From Lasiodiplodia sp. COLG20 (lineage: Eukaryota > Ascomycota > Dothideomycetes > Botryosphaeriales > Botryosphaeriaceae): 64,000 nucleotides of DNA. Of this stretch, positions 24,441 to 35,971 are shown piece by piece. Location: the NCBI GenBank assembly GCA_009801085.1, contig VNWV01000021.1:1-64000 (forward strand), in the 5' to 3' direction. Position 1 is the first letter of the stretch; each line of letters starts with the position of its first letter. Position numbers and translations under genes: made by a program. The notes beneath the pieces are model-generated. The model saw nothing but the letters and a program-made list of their open reading frames with translations, did not search any database and was not told the DNA's origin.

Positions 24441-26838
24441 ATGACGGTGCTATGGTTCGGCAAAACTAACAAGCGGCGAAAGGAGCCCGCCCACGAGCCA
24501 GGAGGAGGAGGGAACCATCACCACCAGAGCTCCCAAAATAGCAACTCTGCTCCCGGACGACATCATCACCCATCGCACTCGCAACCTGCTATACCGCCCC
24601 GGCCTGTGTCCTCGCAAGGCCAGCAAACCCAGCTCGCATTGCCATACCGGCCCGGACCTTATTCTCGCCCGCCGCCTGAATCTTCTCCCCATCTCCACGC
24701 GTATCCGCCTGAGGCCCAACATGGCGGCTACTACTACCATCCCTCGCAAACCACCCTGACGCTTGTCGAGACGCAGCCGTCGCCGCCCGTGGTGACCGTC
24801 TCCCCGCCGTCTGCGTCGTCGAATTCGACGCGCCCTGTGTCGTCGCCGGTTCCAGGAGGAGCCCAAGCTCCATCGCCGTCGCCGCCGTCCATGTACCATG
24901 CGAACTCGAGCCCGGCCTGGCTTCCGCCGCCGCAGCCTGGCAGCGGGCCGTATCAGCAGCATCCTGCTTATTATTACGGTCAAGACGCCAATGCTGCGGC
25001 ATCGCAGACCTTGGTGGCCTATCAGCCGTCGCCCCCGCAGATGGCTGACCAATGGGGCGCGCAGCAGCCTCCTCCTCCCCCGCAAGCTTTGCACCATTGG
25101 GGCCCGCCGCCGTCGCCATCCCCGCCGATGCAGGTGGTGGTTCATCAGGAGCAGCAGCAGCAGCAGCAGCCATCACCGCAAGGCTTCAACGCGCGTGTGA
25201 ACGGGGCGCTGCGGAAGCCCGGCAAGCTGGCGTCGCAGTCGCTGGGCAGCATTAACGAGAGCTACAAGCAGAAGAAGCAGCTAGCGTCGCAGTCGGTCAC
25301 TAATCTGAACGACGGCCTGCAGCGCCGCCAGAAGATGGCGTCGCGGTCGGTCAGCAATCTGCAGGACCGCGGAAACCAGTACATGGCCCACACGGTTGCC
25401 CTGTGCGATTTGATCTCGTCAAAACTGGATCAGATCATCACTTCCATTGACGACGAGGTCTTCAGCGGGAATGAGCAGGAGCTCGGTAGGTTATTATAAT
25501 TTTTTTTTTGCTTTTTTCTGATAAGCATGCAATTGACGAATCATGTTGCTGACGTTTTGGGCAGTCATCTACGAGCACCCTCCGGAGCCGCATCAAAGCT
25601 CCCTGGATGTGTCAAAGGGCAATAATCAAAATATTGCCGCTGTCGCATCTTATAGCAATCATTTTAGCAAGGTTTGGCTTTACGCGAACTCCCGGCTACC
25701 GCCGCACCTACCACCGCTCAAAGTGTACATGCCGACATGGCCACTGCTGTGCCTGGCCGCGCAGTATTCGGAGAAGGTGTACCACAAGCCGGCCCCTGGC
25801 GATGCCGAAGCCGACGAGAGTGAGACACACGTCGAGCCGGACTGGCGGCAGGGCACCAAGGCCATGGTGATCAAGAGCGTGCCCGTCGACGACATGAATA
25901 CGATCGTCTTCGCCATCCGCGGCAGCGCGGGCTTCATGGACTGGGCCGTAAACTTCCGGCCCGCGCCGACGACGCCCAAAGGCTTCCTGGACGACGAGGG
26001 CAACCTCGTGCACTCGGGCTTCCTGTACGTCGCCCGCAAGATGGTGGCGCCCGTCGCCGCGCGCCTGCAGAGCCTGCTCAGGAAGAACCCGAAGCGCGCG
26101 ACCTGCTCGCTGCTCATCACGGGCCACTCGGCCGGCGGCGCCGTCGCGAGCCTGCTGTACGCTCACATGATGTCGACGACGGTCTCGTCGGAGCTGAACC
26201 AGTTGACGCAGCTGTTCAAGCGCGTGCACTGCGTCACGTTCGGCGCGCCGCCCGTGAGCCTGCTGCCGCTGCGCAAGCCCGAGAACCCGGCCGATCGCAA
26301 GTGGAAGAAGAGCCTGTTCTTCGGCTTCATCAACGAGGGCGACCCCGTCGTGCGCGCCGACAAGGAGGTCATCAAGAACATGGTCAGGCTCTACGCTACC
26401 CCCGCGCCCCGCACGGCGGCTCCCCCGAACAGCAATAGCTGCGCACTGACGAGCATGTCGAGCTTAGCACTGGCGAGCTCGACAAGCTTGCTGCCCGGTG
26501 TCAACGGGAAGAAGCAGAAGAAGAAGACCAAGTCTAACAGCTGGTCGTCGGCATCCGGCGGCCCTAACCCTTCCAAGCCTCCCCCGCCGACATGGAACGT
26601 CCCGCCGGGCGTTCTGAGCTGCGCGGGCAGGCTGATCCTGCTGCGAGACCGCCCCGGCGCGTCGAATCCGCCTAACCCGCTTGGCGAGCTGAACGTCGAG
26701 GCCTGCACCGTCGCCGACGAGGAGCTCAGGAGCGCTGTGTTTGGCGACCCCATGTGCCACATGATGAAGCTGTACGCCAGGAGGATCGAGGTGCTGGCGA
26801 CGAGGGCGGTCACGGCTGGCGGCATGGATTTGAGGTGA
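24441..26838 (+). CDS. Class 3 lipase (alpha/beta hydrolase) with proline-rich N-terminus
   Basis: Two exons, 24441-25485 and 25565-26838, give 772 residues. Residues 1-250 are low-complexity, rich in Pro, Ser, His and Gln, with no signal peptide. Residues 262-315 are three 18-residue repeats (LASQS / LASQS / MASRS cores). The C-terminal half is a lipase_3 domain: VFAIRGSAGFMDWAVN, FLDDEGNLVHSGF, nucleophile Ser537 in GHSAGG, VTFGAPPVS and NEGDPVVRAD; a His near the end (MCHMMKLY) may complete the triad. It probably hydrolyses acyl esters inside the cell, on a membrane or lipid droplet. An insert rich in Ser, Lys and Pro (about 640-690) interrupts the catalytic domain before the final His. 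The start MTVLWFGK was chosen as the first ATG with a hydrophilic, conserved-looking N-terminus; an upstream in-frame start is possible. Confidence 0.88.
25224..25385 (+). repeat. Three diverged 54-bp (18-residue) repeats in the lipase gene
   Basis: Residues 262-279, 280-297 and 298-315 align as three units with the core K/Q-L/M-A-S-Q/R-S-(L/V)-x-x-(I/L)-(N/Q)-(E/D). They follow each other without spacers. The DNA has diverged, so the units are old and probably kept for function, perhaps an amphipathic helix or docking site just before the catalytic half. Confidence 0.85.
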
Positions 26839-29332
26839 GGGGTTAGGAAAAGGGCAAAAAAAGGGGGAAGAGAAGGATCATGGATTGATTCTTTTCATTT
26901 GGGGCTATTTGAGCGGGGTGGAGACGCTCGAAGGTATGTGTGTGTGGTTTCCTTTTGTGGCGCATATGGCGCCGGGGCTTGTCAAAGAAGCTTTTTCGCG
27001 TGCGCGCGGGTGACGGAGGCGATCTTCTTCTGGAATCCTTCGACAGGGACTCGGTTCAGGCCGAGAGAGCTCGGGACACAGAAAAAAGGGAAAGAGGGGG
27101 AGGAGGCGGCAAATAATCACCACATCCATCCAACAACGTGGCAAGAGGTCGCCGCCGGGGTTTACTCGCAAAATGAGATCGGCGGCCTGGCCTGAACACA
27201 CGCATCGGGGGTATCGGATATTCATTCCGCGAGCCGCGGGGGGAAGTATTGCTTATCGCCACGAGCGCGCGAACTCCGAGACGAGACGACGACAGGTCGG
27301 GGGTCTTGCGTTGAATGATGAGGGGAGAGGGACGGATGCGGTGCGGTGCGTCGGTGCCGTGTGCCGGACTGGAAGCAGGACTGCTCCGGATCGAAGCAGG
27401 CAGGCGAACAGTGGTAAGGTTTTTTGGGGCGCAGAAAAGTTGATTGTGGAAACATGAGCCGGATTGCTCGAGCTTTTGGATGGGGTGTAAGGCTGAGCTA
27501 GATCGAGGCGTCATGAGGAAGATTAAGATACCAATATGTTTTTCGTTGGAAAGGAACGGAGGAGTCTTTTAGGGGAAGGGGTTCACTCGCGCTACTCGTT
27601 TTGAGTTGGGTGTATTGGAAGATGTAATGCATACTGTAACTTCGTATACATATTTTTTTCCTTGCCGAGTTCGGGTTGGGTTGGCTTGGAGGTTCTGTCT
27701 TGTTACTTCCAATACAGTTTCACTTTCTCCTTTTCTCTTCTCCTATTTCCTTCTTGAGATGGTGGCGTCTGTGAGGAAGGAGGCTATCGAGGTATTGCGA
27801 CTTTCGCGCTGTACTAATGGCCCTTGGGCTCTGGTTTTTGGTGTGTAGTCTAATAGTGTGAATCTACCGCCTGCTCTTCTGAAATGATGATGCAAGAGCT
27901 CAGCGTCATAAAAAGTGATTTGAGGGGATGAAGGACGTGAAGTTTTCTGGATTCAATTCACGTGAGTCTAGTGACGCCAGAGTGGCGCGAAGAACTTAAG
28001 GTTCAGTTGCATGGAAATGGGGTATGGTGAGGAGTTCCGCTCGAACAGAAGATCTTTCTTCGCTGGCCATCCAATTAGCTGTGGTGGCGGGCTGGATATG
28101 GTGTGGTTTCGGGGCAGCATATTGTTGTCGTAAATGAGTGGTTTTTTTTTTTTTGTTTTTTGTGGAGATTGCGAATCTGGTGAATTTTGGGTGTCGTAGA
28201 AGGGTATATAGAACGCATTGGATCAAAGTACACTGATGTAAAACGTGATGTTTTGAACGAAATTCGAGCTATGTTAATTGTGCTCAATTAGCTCAACATA
28301 CACCGAACTGAAAAAAAAAAAAAAAGAGTACTACAGTGGTGTGATTTCTCGAACTACTTAAGTGATACAGAGGCCCGAAATTTCGGCCGCAAGAGTGGGT
28401 TGAAGACTTGTTGGTGCGTGAGCTGTACGGACACTTTTTACTGGAGAGACTCGCCTATCGTCCTTCATAAAGATGGCTAATATAGAGAATCAGTCAACAC
28501 CGTAGCAATGAATTGCATCAAACACTGATTTATGACCCGTGTATTGGGCGTGTATGGTGGAACAAAATAGACAATCTGTCTGGACGTAGATACATTGGCG
28601 ACCTTGGAGGACAGTGGTAATACAAATTAATATCGTGGTATGAAAGGACTTATGAATTCTCGGTAGCTACCTCTTGCATAGAGATTAAAGTATATAGTAG
28701 TCTGAAACCGCCGATGGCCTTATCTTTAAACTAACGAAGTGATTTCAATAATATTGGCAGCCTTTGTAACAGTGTTTACATAGGGGGATTAGATCAGTAA
28801 CATCCTTGATGCGATGAAAAATGCTTCGAACTCCGTACAAAACAAAACACCGTTGAAGTATGCGAAGATATAGAAAGAAGGAGAGAGGGAGAGAAAACAA
28901 GGGTTAGATACCATTCACTCGCTCGCTTTGCTCGCTCGCTCCACAAGTTCTATATCAGACCAGAACACCAACGGCAACGACGACTTACAACTACAACTAC
29001 AATCCAATACTAACGACAGTACGAACGATATCATCTGTCAAACTCCCAAACAACACACCACACTAATGTTTCCTCTCAACCCACACCTACCCTATCTACT
29101 AAATCGAAAAACAAAAACAAGGCAGGCTGCTTCGTGTACAGTGAGAATAAAGGAGAAAGAAAGGGGCGTTACTGTTTTTATACATTTATGCCTTTCTAAT
29201 GGATCATCGTCCACCAATCGCCTGCATTCACCGCCGTCACCACCACCCAATTCCCCTCTCCTCTCGTCCCCCTCTTCTCTGTCCTCCCATCATCCCACAG
29301 ACACAATTTCCAACTAGTCACCTGGAATCATG
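26839..29332. other. Convergent intergenic region, no gene recognised
   Basis: These 2.5 kb lie between the ends of the lipase and FHIP genes. The sequence includes an oligo-T run near 28141-28155, an oligo-A run near 28310-28325 and a short cgctcgctt repeat near 28918-28942. Frames up to about 150 residues exist (27056-27514 minus, 28928-29317 plus) but show no domain. Presumably 3' UTRs plus spacer. Confidence 0.5.
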
Positions 29333-32300
29333 CTACACAAACCTCACCTCCTGGAACAAACTTGCCCTAACCTGTAGAATGGCGATGATCTCGAGCACGA
29401 ACTCCTGCAGGATGACCACGTTGGTCAGGACGTGGCCGAGCGTCGCTTCGCGAATCTCTTCGACATCTTCTTTCTTCTCTTCCCACCTCCAACTAGGTGC
29501 CCGCGAACGACGTGATTGGTGTTCGTGTTGCGGGATATTTAGGGTGGCGTTGCTGTTGTCGGGAACGTCGTTGCTCTCGGCGGCCATTTCGTCGGCAGGC
29601 ATCTCGGTGGGCAGCTCGGGGAAGGGCTCGCTGTGCAGCATTTCGTCCTCCAGCGCAGGGAAAGCTTCCGTGTCGCCATTGGAAGTGGATTCGGTAGCCG
29701 TAGCGCCATTGCTTTGCTCGGCGGCGGCGGCACTATCCGTGCTCTTAGCCTCCGGCGCATCGCCATCCTTCGCGTCCTTCTTCGTTCCTTCTACCCCTGA
29801 GTCGGCGGCAGTGGTGGCGTCTGCTGCCCGATCCACCTTTGCGCCGTCCTTCTCCGCCTCGCTCTTAGCTCCCTCCGCCTTCGCTTCGCTTTCCTCCGCG
29901 ACCTCCGTCAGCGGCTGTTCCTTTGGCAGCGCGGGCAGCGCCTTATCCATCAGATTCTGCTGTTGCAGTTTCTTCTTCCTTGCCTCCGACATCTTCAATG
30001 GGAACCTTATGATCTTCTTTAGGATTTCGGCATTCGCTGCATCATTCACATCATTCAGCACCGTGGATGTGAGGCTTGGCCTGCGGGGATCAGGAATGAC
30101 AATCGGCGGCTTCACCGGACTGACTCCTCTCGCGCTACCCCTGACCGGCGACCTCGACGTCGAGGGATGTGGACTCGGGCTCAAGCTCGGCGCGTCCAGA
30201 CGGGGCTGTTTTGGCGCGGGTGAAAGGCGGACCGTTGGCTGAATAGTGTGCGCGCGGCCACGTGGCGATTGAGAGCGAAGCGGGCTGATGGTGCCTTCGA
30301 GCATGTTCTGGAACTGTGGTGTCCACGAGCCGGGGCCGCTGGGAGCTTCGCCGTGCGAAGATTTGGGCGGACCTAGTGGCGTTGGTGGCGGGAAGTTGGC
30401 AGTGGAGCGCATGGCTTCGTTGAGTTCCTCGTGCACACGGAAGGCCTGCTTGCGGTTCGCAACGTGCTGGTTGAAGTCCGGTATCTGTTCGCGCAAGCAT
30501 TCAATCTGTTCTTGGAGGTTGTTGAGGGCAACCATCAAGGCAGGGGCGCCATGAGGGGTCCATTTAGGCTTGCGGCGGGCTCGGAAGACATCCTTGAGGT
30601 CCTCGTCTTCATTGTCGAAGTTCTCGTTGGGATTGAACTGATAACTCGTCGGCTCAACAGCAAGCCAGCCCTCCAATCGCAGATTAGGGCATGTCGCAAG
30701 ATTAACAATAGCTTCTGTAAGGTTAAGATTCGTTTCGACATTGTTCGTGAAGAAGTTAGAAAGGATGCCCATCAAGGACTTGAACAGGGCGTCTCCAGCC
30801 GTCAGGTGGTGAATGGTGGATTCCTTGCGTATTTCCGCGTGGAGGTAATCCACAGCAGCTTGGTTCGGGAGGTTCAATCCGTGAAGGGAGAGGTGTTTCA
30901 TCGAGCACGGGTGAGCTTCCAAGAGGTTGAGAACATCCTTCAAGAAAGACTCATACTCTCTGTTGATATCGGATCCAGGAACCATGTTCTCAGCAAGGTC
31001 AAGGTAGCTCTCAATCTCTGCATGCAAAGCTCCAACAGTCCGGAGGGGATCCTTGTTGTGGACTTCCGTGACATTGACAAGCGTTCCAGTGGCGTACTTG
31101 TGGTTTTTGCTGAGGATTGTAGAAACCAATTTCAGCGCAGAAGCAACCGTCTGGTGATTCCGTGACTGGGTGCAGTTCAAGAGAAGATCCACCAGGTTGA
31201 AAAGAGACGGGTTGAGCTCTGGTTCTTTGTCATTGGGCTTGGCGAGCAGCATGAGGGTCGACCTTCGTTTCTTGACGCTTCTCGATCTCGGACGGCCGGC
31301 TTGCTCATCTGGGAGGGCCAGCAGGTAGCGCAGAATCATATGGACGAGTTCTGGGTGGTCCAGCGCATCGAGGATGCGCCTCAAGTAGTTGAGAACGGCA
31401 ACAGCGGATCCACCGTCCACGTCGGAGGACTCAAAGAGGGATGGGTATCTATCAGTTCATTAGCAGTACATAGCCACGCTAGGGCTGTGGAAGCTTACAG
31501 TAGTTGCTGCAGAAAGAGAACCTGGAAATGATCAATCAAAGTTTGCCTGACGTCGGGCGATCTGCAATGCTCAAGGACGTCCTGCCAGAACGCCAAATAA
31601 GACAAGAAGGTATCCATGTGAAGCTTGAAGTCTTCCGAAAAGACATTCTCGGAATCGTTGATGGCCTTCTCGACTTCGGGATAGTCGGACAGCTGAAGGA
31701 TGATGGGGAGATCGTCCTTGGGGTGGACGATGGACAGCTTCCTGCTCAGCTGACTGTACAGCGCACCGAGACCGCTTGCCATGAGGGTAGCCAAGTCGCT
31801 TTCGACAATCCACTGCTCTAGGTCGTGCGACTTTGACGACGTCTCGAAGATGTATAGCAGGCCGGTGCGGGCGAAGTCGCCGATGCGGCCTTCGTGGTGG
31901 ACGTGGTCGATGAGCTGGTAGCAAAGGGGGAAGTCTTCCTTGCGGATAACGCCTGCGAAGCCGACCTGCTGCACCATGCCGCCGTCCGAGTCGACCTTGC
32001 CCGTCGAGCTGAACCACACGGGCAGCAGCTCCGGCTCCAGCCTGATCTTGGCGGCGATGCCAAACAGCAGCTCCACGATCTCGGCATCCGTGTCCTCGCC
32101 GACGACCAGGCTCTGGGAGCTCGCGATGCGCGAGATGAAGGACATCAGGGCCTCGGCGAAGCGGCCGTTGGCCAGGAAGTCCTCCTCCTCGCTGTCAATG
32201 AGGGCGCTGAAGAAGCCCACCGCCTCCCTGACCAGGGCCTCATTGTGCGACGTGGCGGCGATCTTTGAGATGGCAGAGAAGATGTGAGAGCTAGCGGCAA

Positions 32301-32663
32301 AGGTAAGACAGAGGTGCGGCGCGGGCGAGCGCGATTCTTCGTTGAGGATGGCTGTCAGGCGTTGGAAATGGGAACGGAGGGAGTCCAGGGCGGGCCAGTC
32401 GCCGGCCAACTGAGCCGACTTCTGCCATGTTTGCTGCACGGCGGTCAGAGAAGAGCTCGTGGAGATAATGCAAAGGGGCAGCGCACCAAGATCTGGTTAT
32501 AGACGCGCTTGAAGCGGGCCAGGCGCTGCTGCGGGTCGTTGGCGGTTGAGCGTCGCTTCTGCGCGCCAGAGCCACCGATCAACCGCGTCCACTGTGGCAG
32601 AGAGGGTCAGCAGAGTCCGGGGGCACGCGGGGAGAAGCCGTCGGGAGGCCGTACAAAGTCCAT
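29333..32663 (-). CDS. fhipA: FHIP (FTS-Hook-interacting protein, RAI16-like)
   Basis: Four exons on the minus strand, 32663-32655, 32591-32487, 32433-31499 and 31448-29333, give 1054 residues. The first coding exon is only 9 bases (Met-Asp-Phe) and the second begins WTRLIGG, which restores the MDFW start I recall for the family. The RAI16/FHIP helical region runs from about residue 4 to 600 (FLQQLLYPSLFESSDVDGGSAVAVL across the third junction; LLNCTQSRNHQTV; LHGLNLPNQ). About 640-985 is disordered and Ser/Pro/Ala/Glu-rich. A conserved C-terminus (LGHVLTNVVILQEFVLEI) closes it. In Aspergillus the FTS-Hook-FHIP complex links early endosomes to dynein for long-range hyphal transport, and FHIP contacts the endosome. 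Its partners Hook and FTS are not in this window. Confidence 0.93.
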
Positions 32664-32974
32664 GGCAGCTGTGTATTCATGGTGTTGGGAGGTTGACGGA
32701 GCGGTCCACGCGTCGGCCGGCGTTTCAAGCGCAAACAGCTGGACGCGGGCCGCCGGTGGTGTCGGAGCGTCAGTCAGCTCCCGCCGTGGTGATGATCACC
32801 ATAAAATTCAACAACTTTTAAAACACAGGAAATGCATCAATTTCACCGCCTCTCATGCTGGGTATACACTAGGACCACACACGCCGCCTCCCCGCCGCGA
32901 AACTCTCTCCCGCCAACGCCCGAACAAGCTCTGCACCCCCTCACCGCCCGCCATGTCGTCTACAACACCCCTGC
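32664..32974. promoter_or_regulatory. Short intergenic spacer upstream of FHIP
   Basis: These 311 bp lie between the stop of the DUF4336 gene and the start of FHIP, both on the minus strand. They must contain the DUF4336 3' UTR and the FHIP promoter. No distinct motif stands out. Confidence 0.45.
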
Positions 32975-33910
32975 CTACTGCTTCTTGAGCGCAGCGTCCA
33001 GGTGCCACTTCATGACCTTCTGAAACGCCGTCTTGCCCTCTTTCTCAATCACGTCACCATGGCACGGGATCATGCGTTCAAAGTCCCACGAGTTGATCCT
33101 GGCCACGCTCTCGTTGAATGCTGCCCGGTCGGGCTTGCTGGCCATATACCACAGGAACCTCCTGTGGCCGATGGCCTCGCCTTGCAGGTTCGTGAACAGA
33201 GAGAAGAACTTGGTGAGGAAACCCGGCTGTGCGTCACCGCCGAGCCTGCTGTGCTGCTCGGTTGCAGGCATGTTGAAAATAAGGTCGGCCTGAATCAGCG
33301 TCTTCGTGGGCTTGTGGTTGAAGACAATTTCCTTGTTGGCGTGCGCGTGGACATATTCGTACTCAAACTCAGCGTCGAACTATTGGCCCAGTTAGCTGCT
33401 GTGCGACACGCACTTCGGAATGGGCAAGTCATGCGTACCTCGGGGTCGACCTTGATCTCGTGCTTCTTGCTCGGCTCAAACACCACGGCAAAGGGCACGT
33501 TCTCGTTGTTCTGCTTCTGGCGCTTCTCGGGAAGACCCTCGGGGCCCAGGACCTTTGCGTTGGGGTACTCCTTGTACCAGGGCCCCAGGAAGATGTGGTG
33601 CTCATAGTCGAGGGCAGTAATGTATTTGACTTCGCCCATCGAGTCTACCTTGCTCTTCAGCTCCTCTGTGAGCGCTGTTGGTGAGAAGACGGCGAGCGCT
33701 CCATTCTGCATACGAACTGAGCGTGAACCTAAGTTAGCATCGCAAAAGGTAAACTCAAACAAGAACTAACGCACCAATTGTGCCTCTGCCGCCGATCTTG
33801 ATACGACCATAGCGAAGGAAAGGTGCGGAGCTGGTGACGATGGTGCCGGGCACGACCTCACGAATGACCGTGACAGCTTCCGGATTCGACGGAATGAGCT
33901 TTGAAGCCAT
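32975..33910 (-). CDS. DUF4336 family protein (metallo-beta-lactamase-like fold)
   Basis: Three minus-strand exons, 33910-33775, 33716-33439 and 33379-32975, give 272 residues. The sequence matches the fungal DUF4336 group: PFLRYGRIKIGGRGT, then the junction VRMQNGALAVFSPTALTEEL, then GEVKYITALDYEHHIFLGPWYKEYP, PTKTLIQADLIFNMPA and ERMIPCHGDVIE. DUF4336 proteins are distant metallo-hydrolase-fold proteins. The AxDxEHHxF and PCHGD elements sit where metal ligands would be, but the classical HxHxDH motif is absent, so activity is unproven. There is no signal peptide or membrane segment, so it is probably cytosolic. The alternative upstream ATG at 33949 would add 13 residues. Confidence 0.88.
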
Positions 33911-34760
33911 GGCTGATATTTCTGTTGAGAGAAGCGGTTCGATTTGCAAGCTAATAACGGCGGAAAGGCTATGGTCTTTTTATGTATATAACTGCTCGAG
34001 TCGCACCGGGACGGGGTCTGGGGAGATCCGAGTCATGGAAAGGCCTGGAACGGGTGTGGTTTGGAAGAGCTCGGAGTTAAAACATCATCATCGTCAATGA
34101 CAAGGATTACGGGCGTAGCCGCAGCTACCTTTGAGCTGTTCATGATGACGTATGCCGGTCGACCGCCCCTGCCGAGCCGTTTCGCCGACCCTTAAACGGC
34201 AAACGATACCATGTAACGGCGAGAGGCGGGTCGAAGCGAGCATGCAAGTCAGAATATGCGGGCGAACTCAAATTGCATCTGATGGGCGTTCCTGCGTGGC
34301 TGTGTGGCTCAGACGCAGATTACTCAGACCCCTGAACGTACGTATAAGCATCGTCAGGTCGCGACTCACGCGACGCGCGCATCTGGACTGTTGAAACTAC
34401 TAATCAAACGGCCTAGTTGGTCGCGGAAACGGAGACAGAGCCTTCCGCCAAGCCATGATTTGAATTTTACCCTAGCTCTCTGCATTGCCTATTCGGAGGT
34501 GGTGTGAGCAATTCTCTCCGCTGCTTCTCTGCATGCGTAAAGGCTGCTGAGCCCCTGCGGAGCAACCGCCGCCGGGCATGGACATCCGTCTGAAAACACC
34601 GAAACGTGCATCGTCCGCAGGATTCCGTTGTCTTAGAGCATGCGGTTGTGCATCCTCTTCGTCGCTTCCTTCTCGGGATGACCGTCTCATCTGATAAATT
34701 TCCAGCTCATATGATCAGCCGCCTTTTTGGAATATGTGCGCCATGGACCCTTCAGCAACA
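33911..34760. other. Intergenic, DUF4336 promoter and Rrp45 3' flank
   Basis: About 0.85 kb between two minus-strand genes. Small frames only; nothing recognisable. Confidence 0.45.
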
Positions 34761-35756
34761 TCATCTCGCGTTCTCAGCGCTAAGCTCCGCCATCAAGCCT
34801 CCCTTATCTCTCTTCTTGCCGTCTTCTTCTAATTTGCCCTGAATGTATTTCGTGATTGTCTGCACTTTGCTGAGTGCCACGTTGTTGCATTGCAGGATTG
34901 CCAAAGGGTCGACAGGTACGCCTCCATACTTTGCGATCTGGCAGATCTCGCCAAATTTGTTCATCGTGATGATGATCTCGCCTTCGCGCACCTGCTCTTC
35001 CGCCGCCGTAGCGTCCACCAGCATCGTTTCTCCGTTGTTGTAGTACGAGAAAGTGACACAGAGCGGATGGTGTAGCATCGAGAGTGGTACTGGCTCGCGC
35101 TCTCTCGGGCTAAAGACCGTGACCTTCTCTCCTTCCACAGCGATGTCCGGGCGACGGAAGTGCTGCAATGCGGCGATGATGGCGATGCAGGAAGCATCGA
35201 TGAGGTTCCCGTCGTGGCCGAGGATATTCACATCGGCGCGTACGGAGAAGCATTTCGAGCCGGCGACGATGCATAAGGATTCGGTGTCGAGGGCGCCGCT
35301 GCGGCGAATGGCCTTTTCGAGGATTCGCGAGAGGATAACCTCAGCCTCCGTCTGCCTGTCTGTATGTTCAGTTAGGGTGTTTGCGGCTGGGAAGCGGGTG
35401 TGGCATGTCGCGGTCGACGTACCGGCCTACTTCGAAGGCGGGCGAGGCCATTGGTGAGAACTCAGTGCTGATGTTGAAGACACCATCGAATTTGCGGTCC
35501 GCGAAAGGTGCCGTAACATCTGCGGAGACGCGGACCAGTATTCTAGAGGTAGTGTCAGACTTTTTACTGGCAGCAGGGCTGGGTAAACGCACCTAGTCTT
35601 GCCCAAACGGACATCAGCAACGCCGTACTCATCGCCGAAAGTCAATTCAAGGTCGCGGAAGGCGTCGAAGGCGCGGCCATCGAGGCGAATGTTTTCGCCA
35701 AGGGCCTGGAGAATGAACTCGCGCTCATTGAGCGAAAGTTCCGCTTCACGAGGCAT
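34761..35756 (-). CDS. RRP45: Exosome core subunit Rrp45 (RNase PH fold)
   Basis: Three minus-strand exons, 35756-35593, 35542-35423 and 35355-34761, give 292 residues, close to the usual length. RNase PH landmarks appear in order: LDGRAFDAFRDLELTFG, then VADVRLGKTRILVRVSADV across the first junction, FNISTEFSPMASPAFEVGR, RILEKAIRRSGALD, and a second domain with DVNILGHDGNLIDASCIAIIAAL and LHHPLCVTFSYY. Rrp45 is one of the six ring subunits of the RNA exosome, which processes and degrades rRNA, snRNA and mRNA in nucleus and cytoplasm. In eukaryotes this ring is structural and catalysis is supplied by Rrp44 and Rrp6. It shares a 215-bp divergent promoter with Cwc15. Confidence 0.95.
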
Positions 35757-35971
35757 GATATCGGGAAAAATAGCGGGGTGAGAGGTTGTTTGCGCAGCTC
35801 ATCCAAAACTTCTGGGATCGCGCCCGCAGAGTGACGGAGCTTGCCTTGGCGCGTCGGCGAAAAATCCGCCGATCTTCTTCCTTGGCGCCTGCCGCTCGTG
35901 CATTTCGCGGCGGCGCGCAGAGAGCTCAATCAACATCACCACCAACTCCCGTCCCGCATTCTCCACACACC
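35757..35971. promoter_or_regulatory. Compact bidirectional promoter, Rrp45 / Cwc15
   Basis: Only 215 bp separate the two start codons of divergently transcribed RNA-processing genes, so the promoters must be shared or overlapping. No TATA box is evident, as expected for housekeeping genes. Confidence 0.6.

Noticed and set aside
24450..25145. 231-residue Arg-rich minus-strand frame
   Set aside because: Antisense shadow of the proline-rich part of the lipase gene; composition is extreme and no domain is seen.
29199..30242. 347-residue plus-strand frame rich in Ser, Ala and Leu
   Set aside because: It is antisense to the disordered tail of FHIP; the composition mirrors the FHIP codons.
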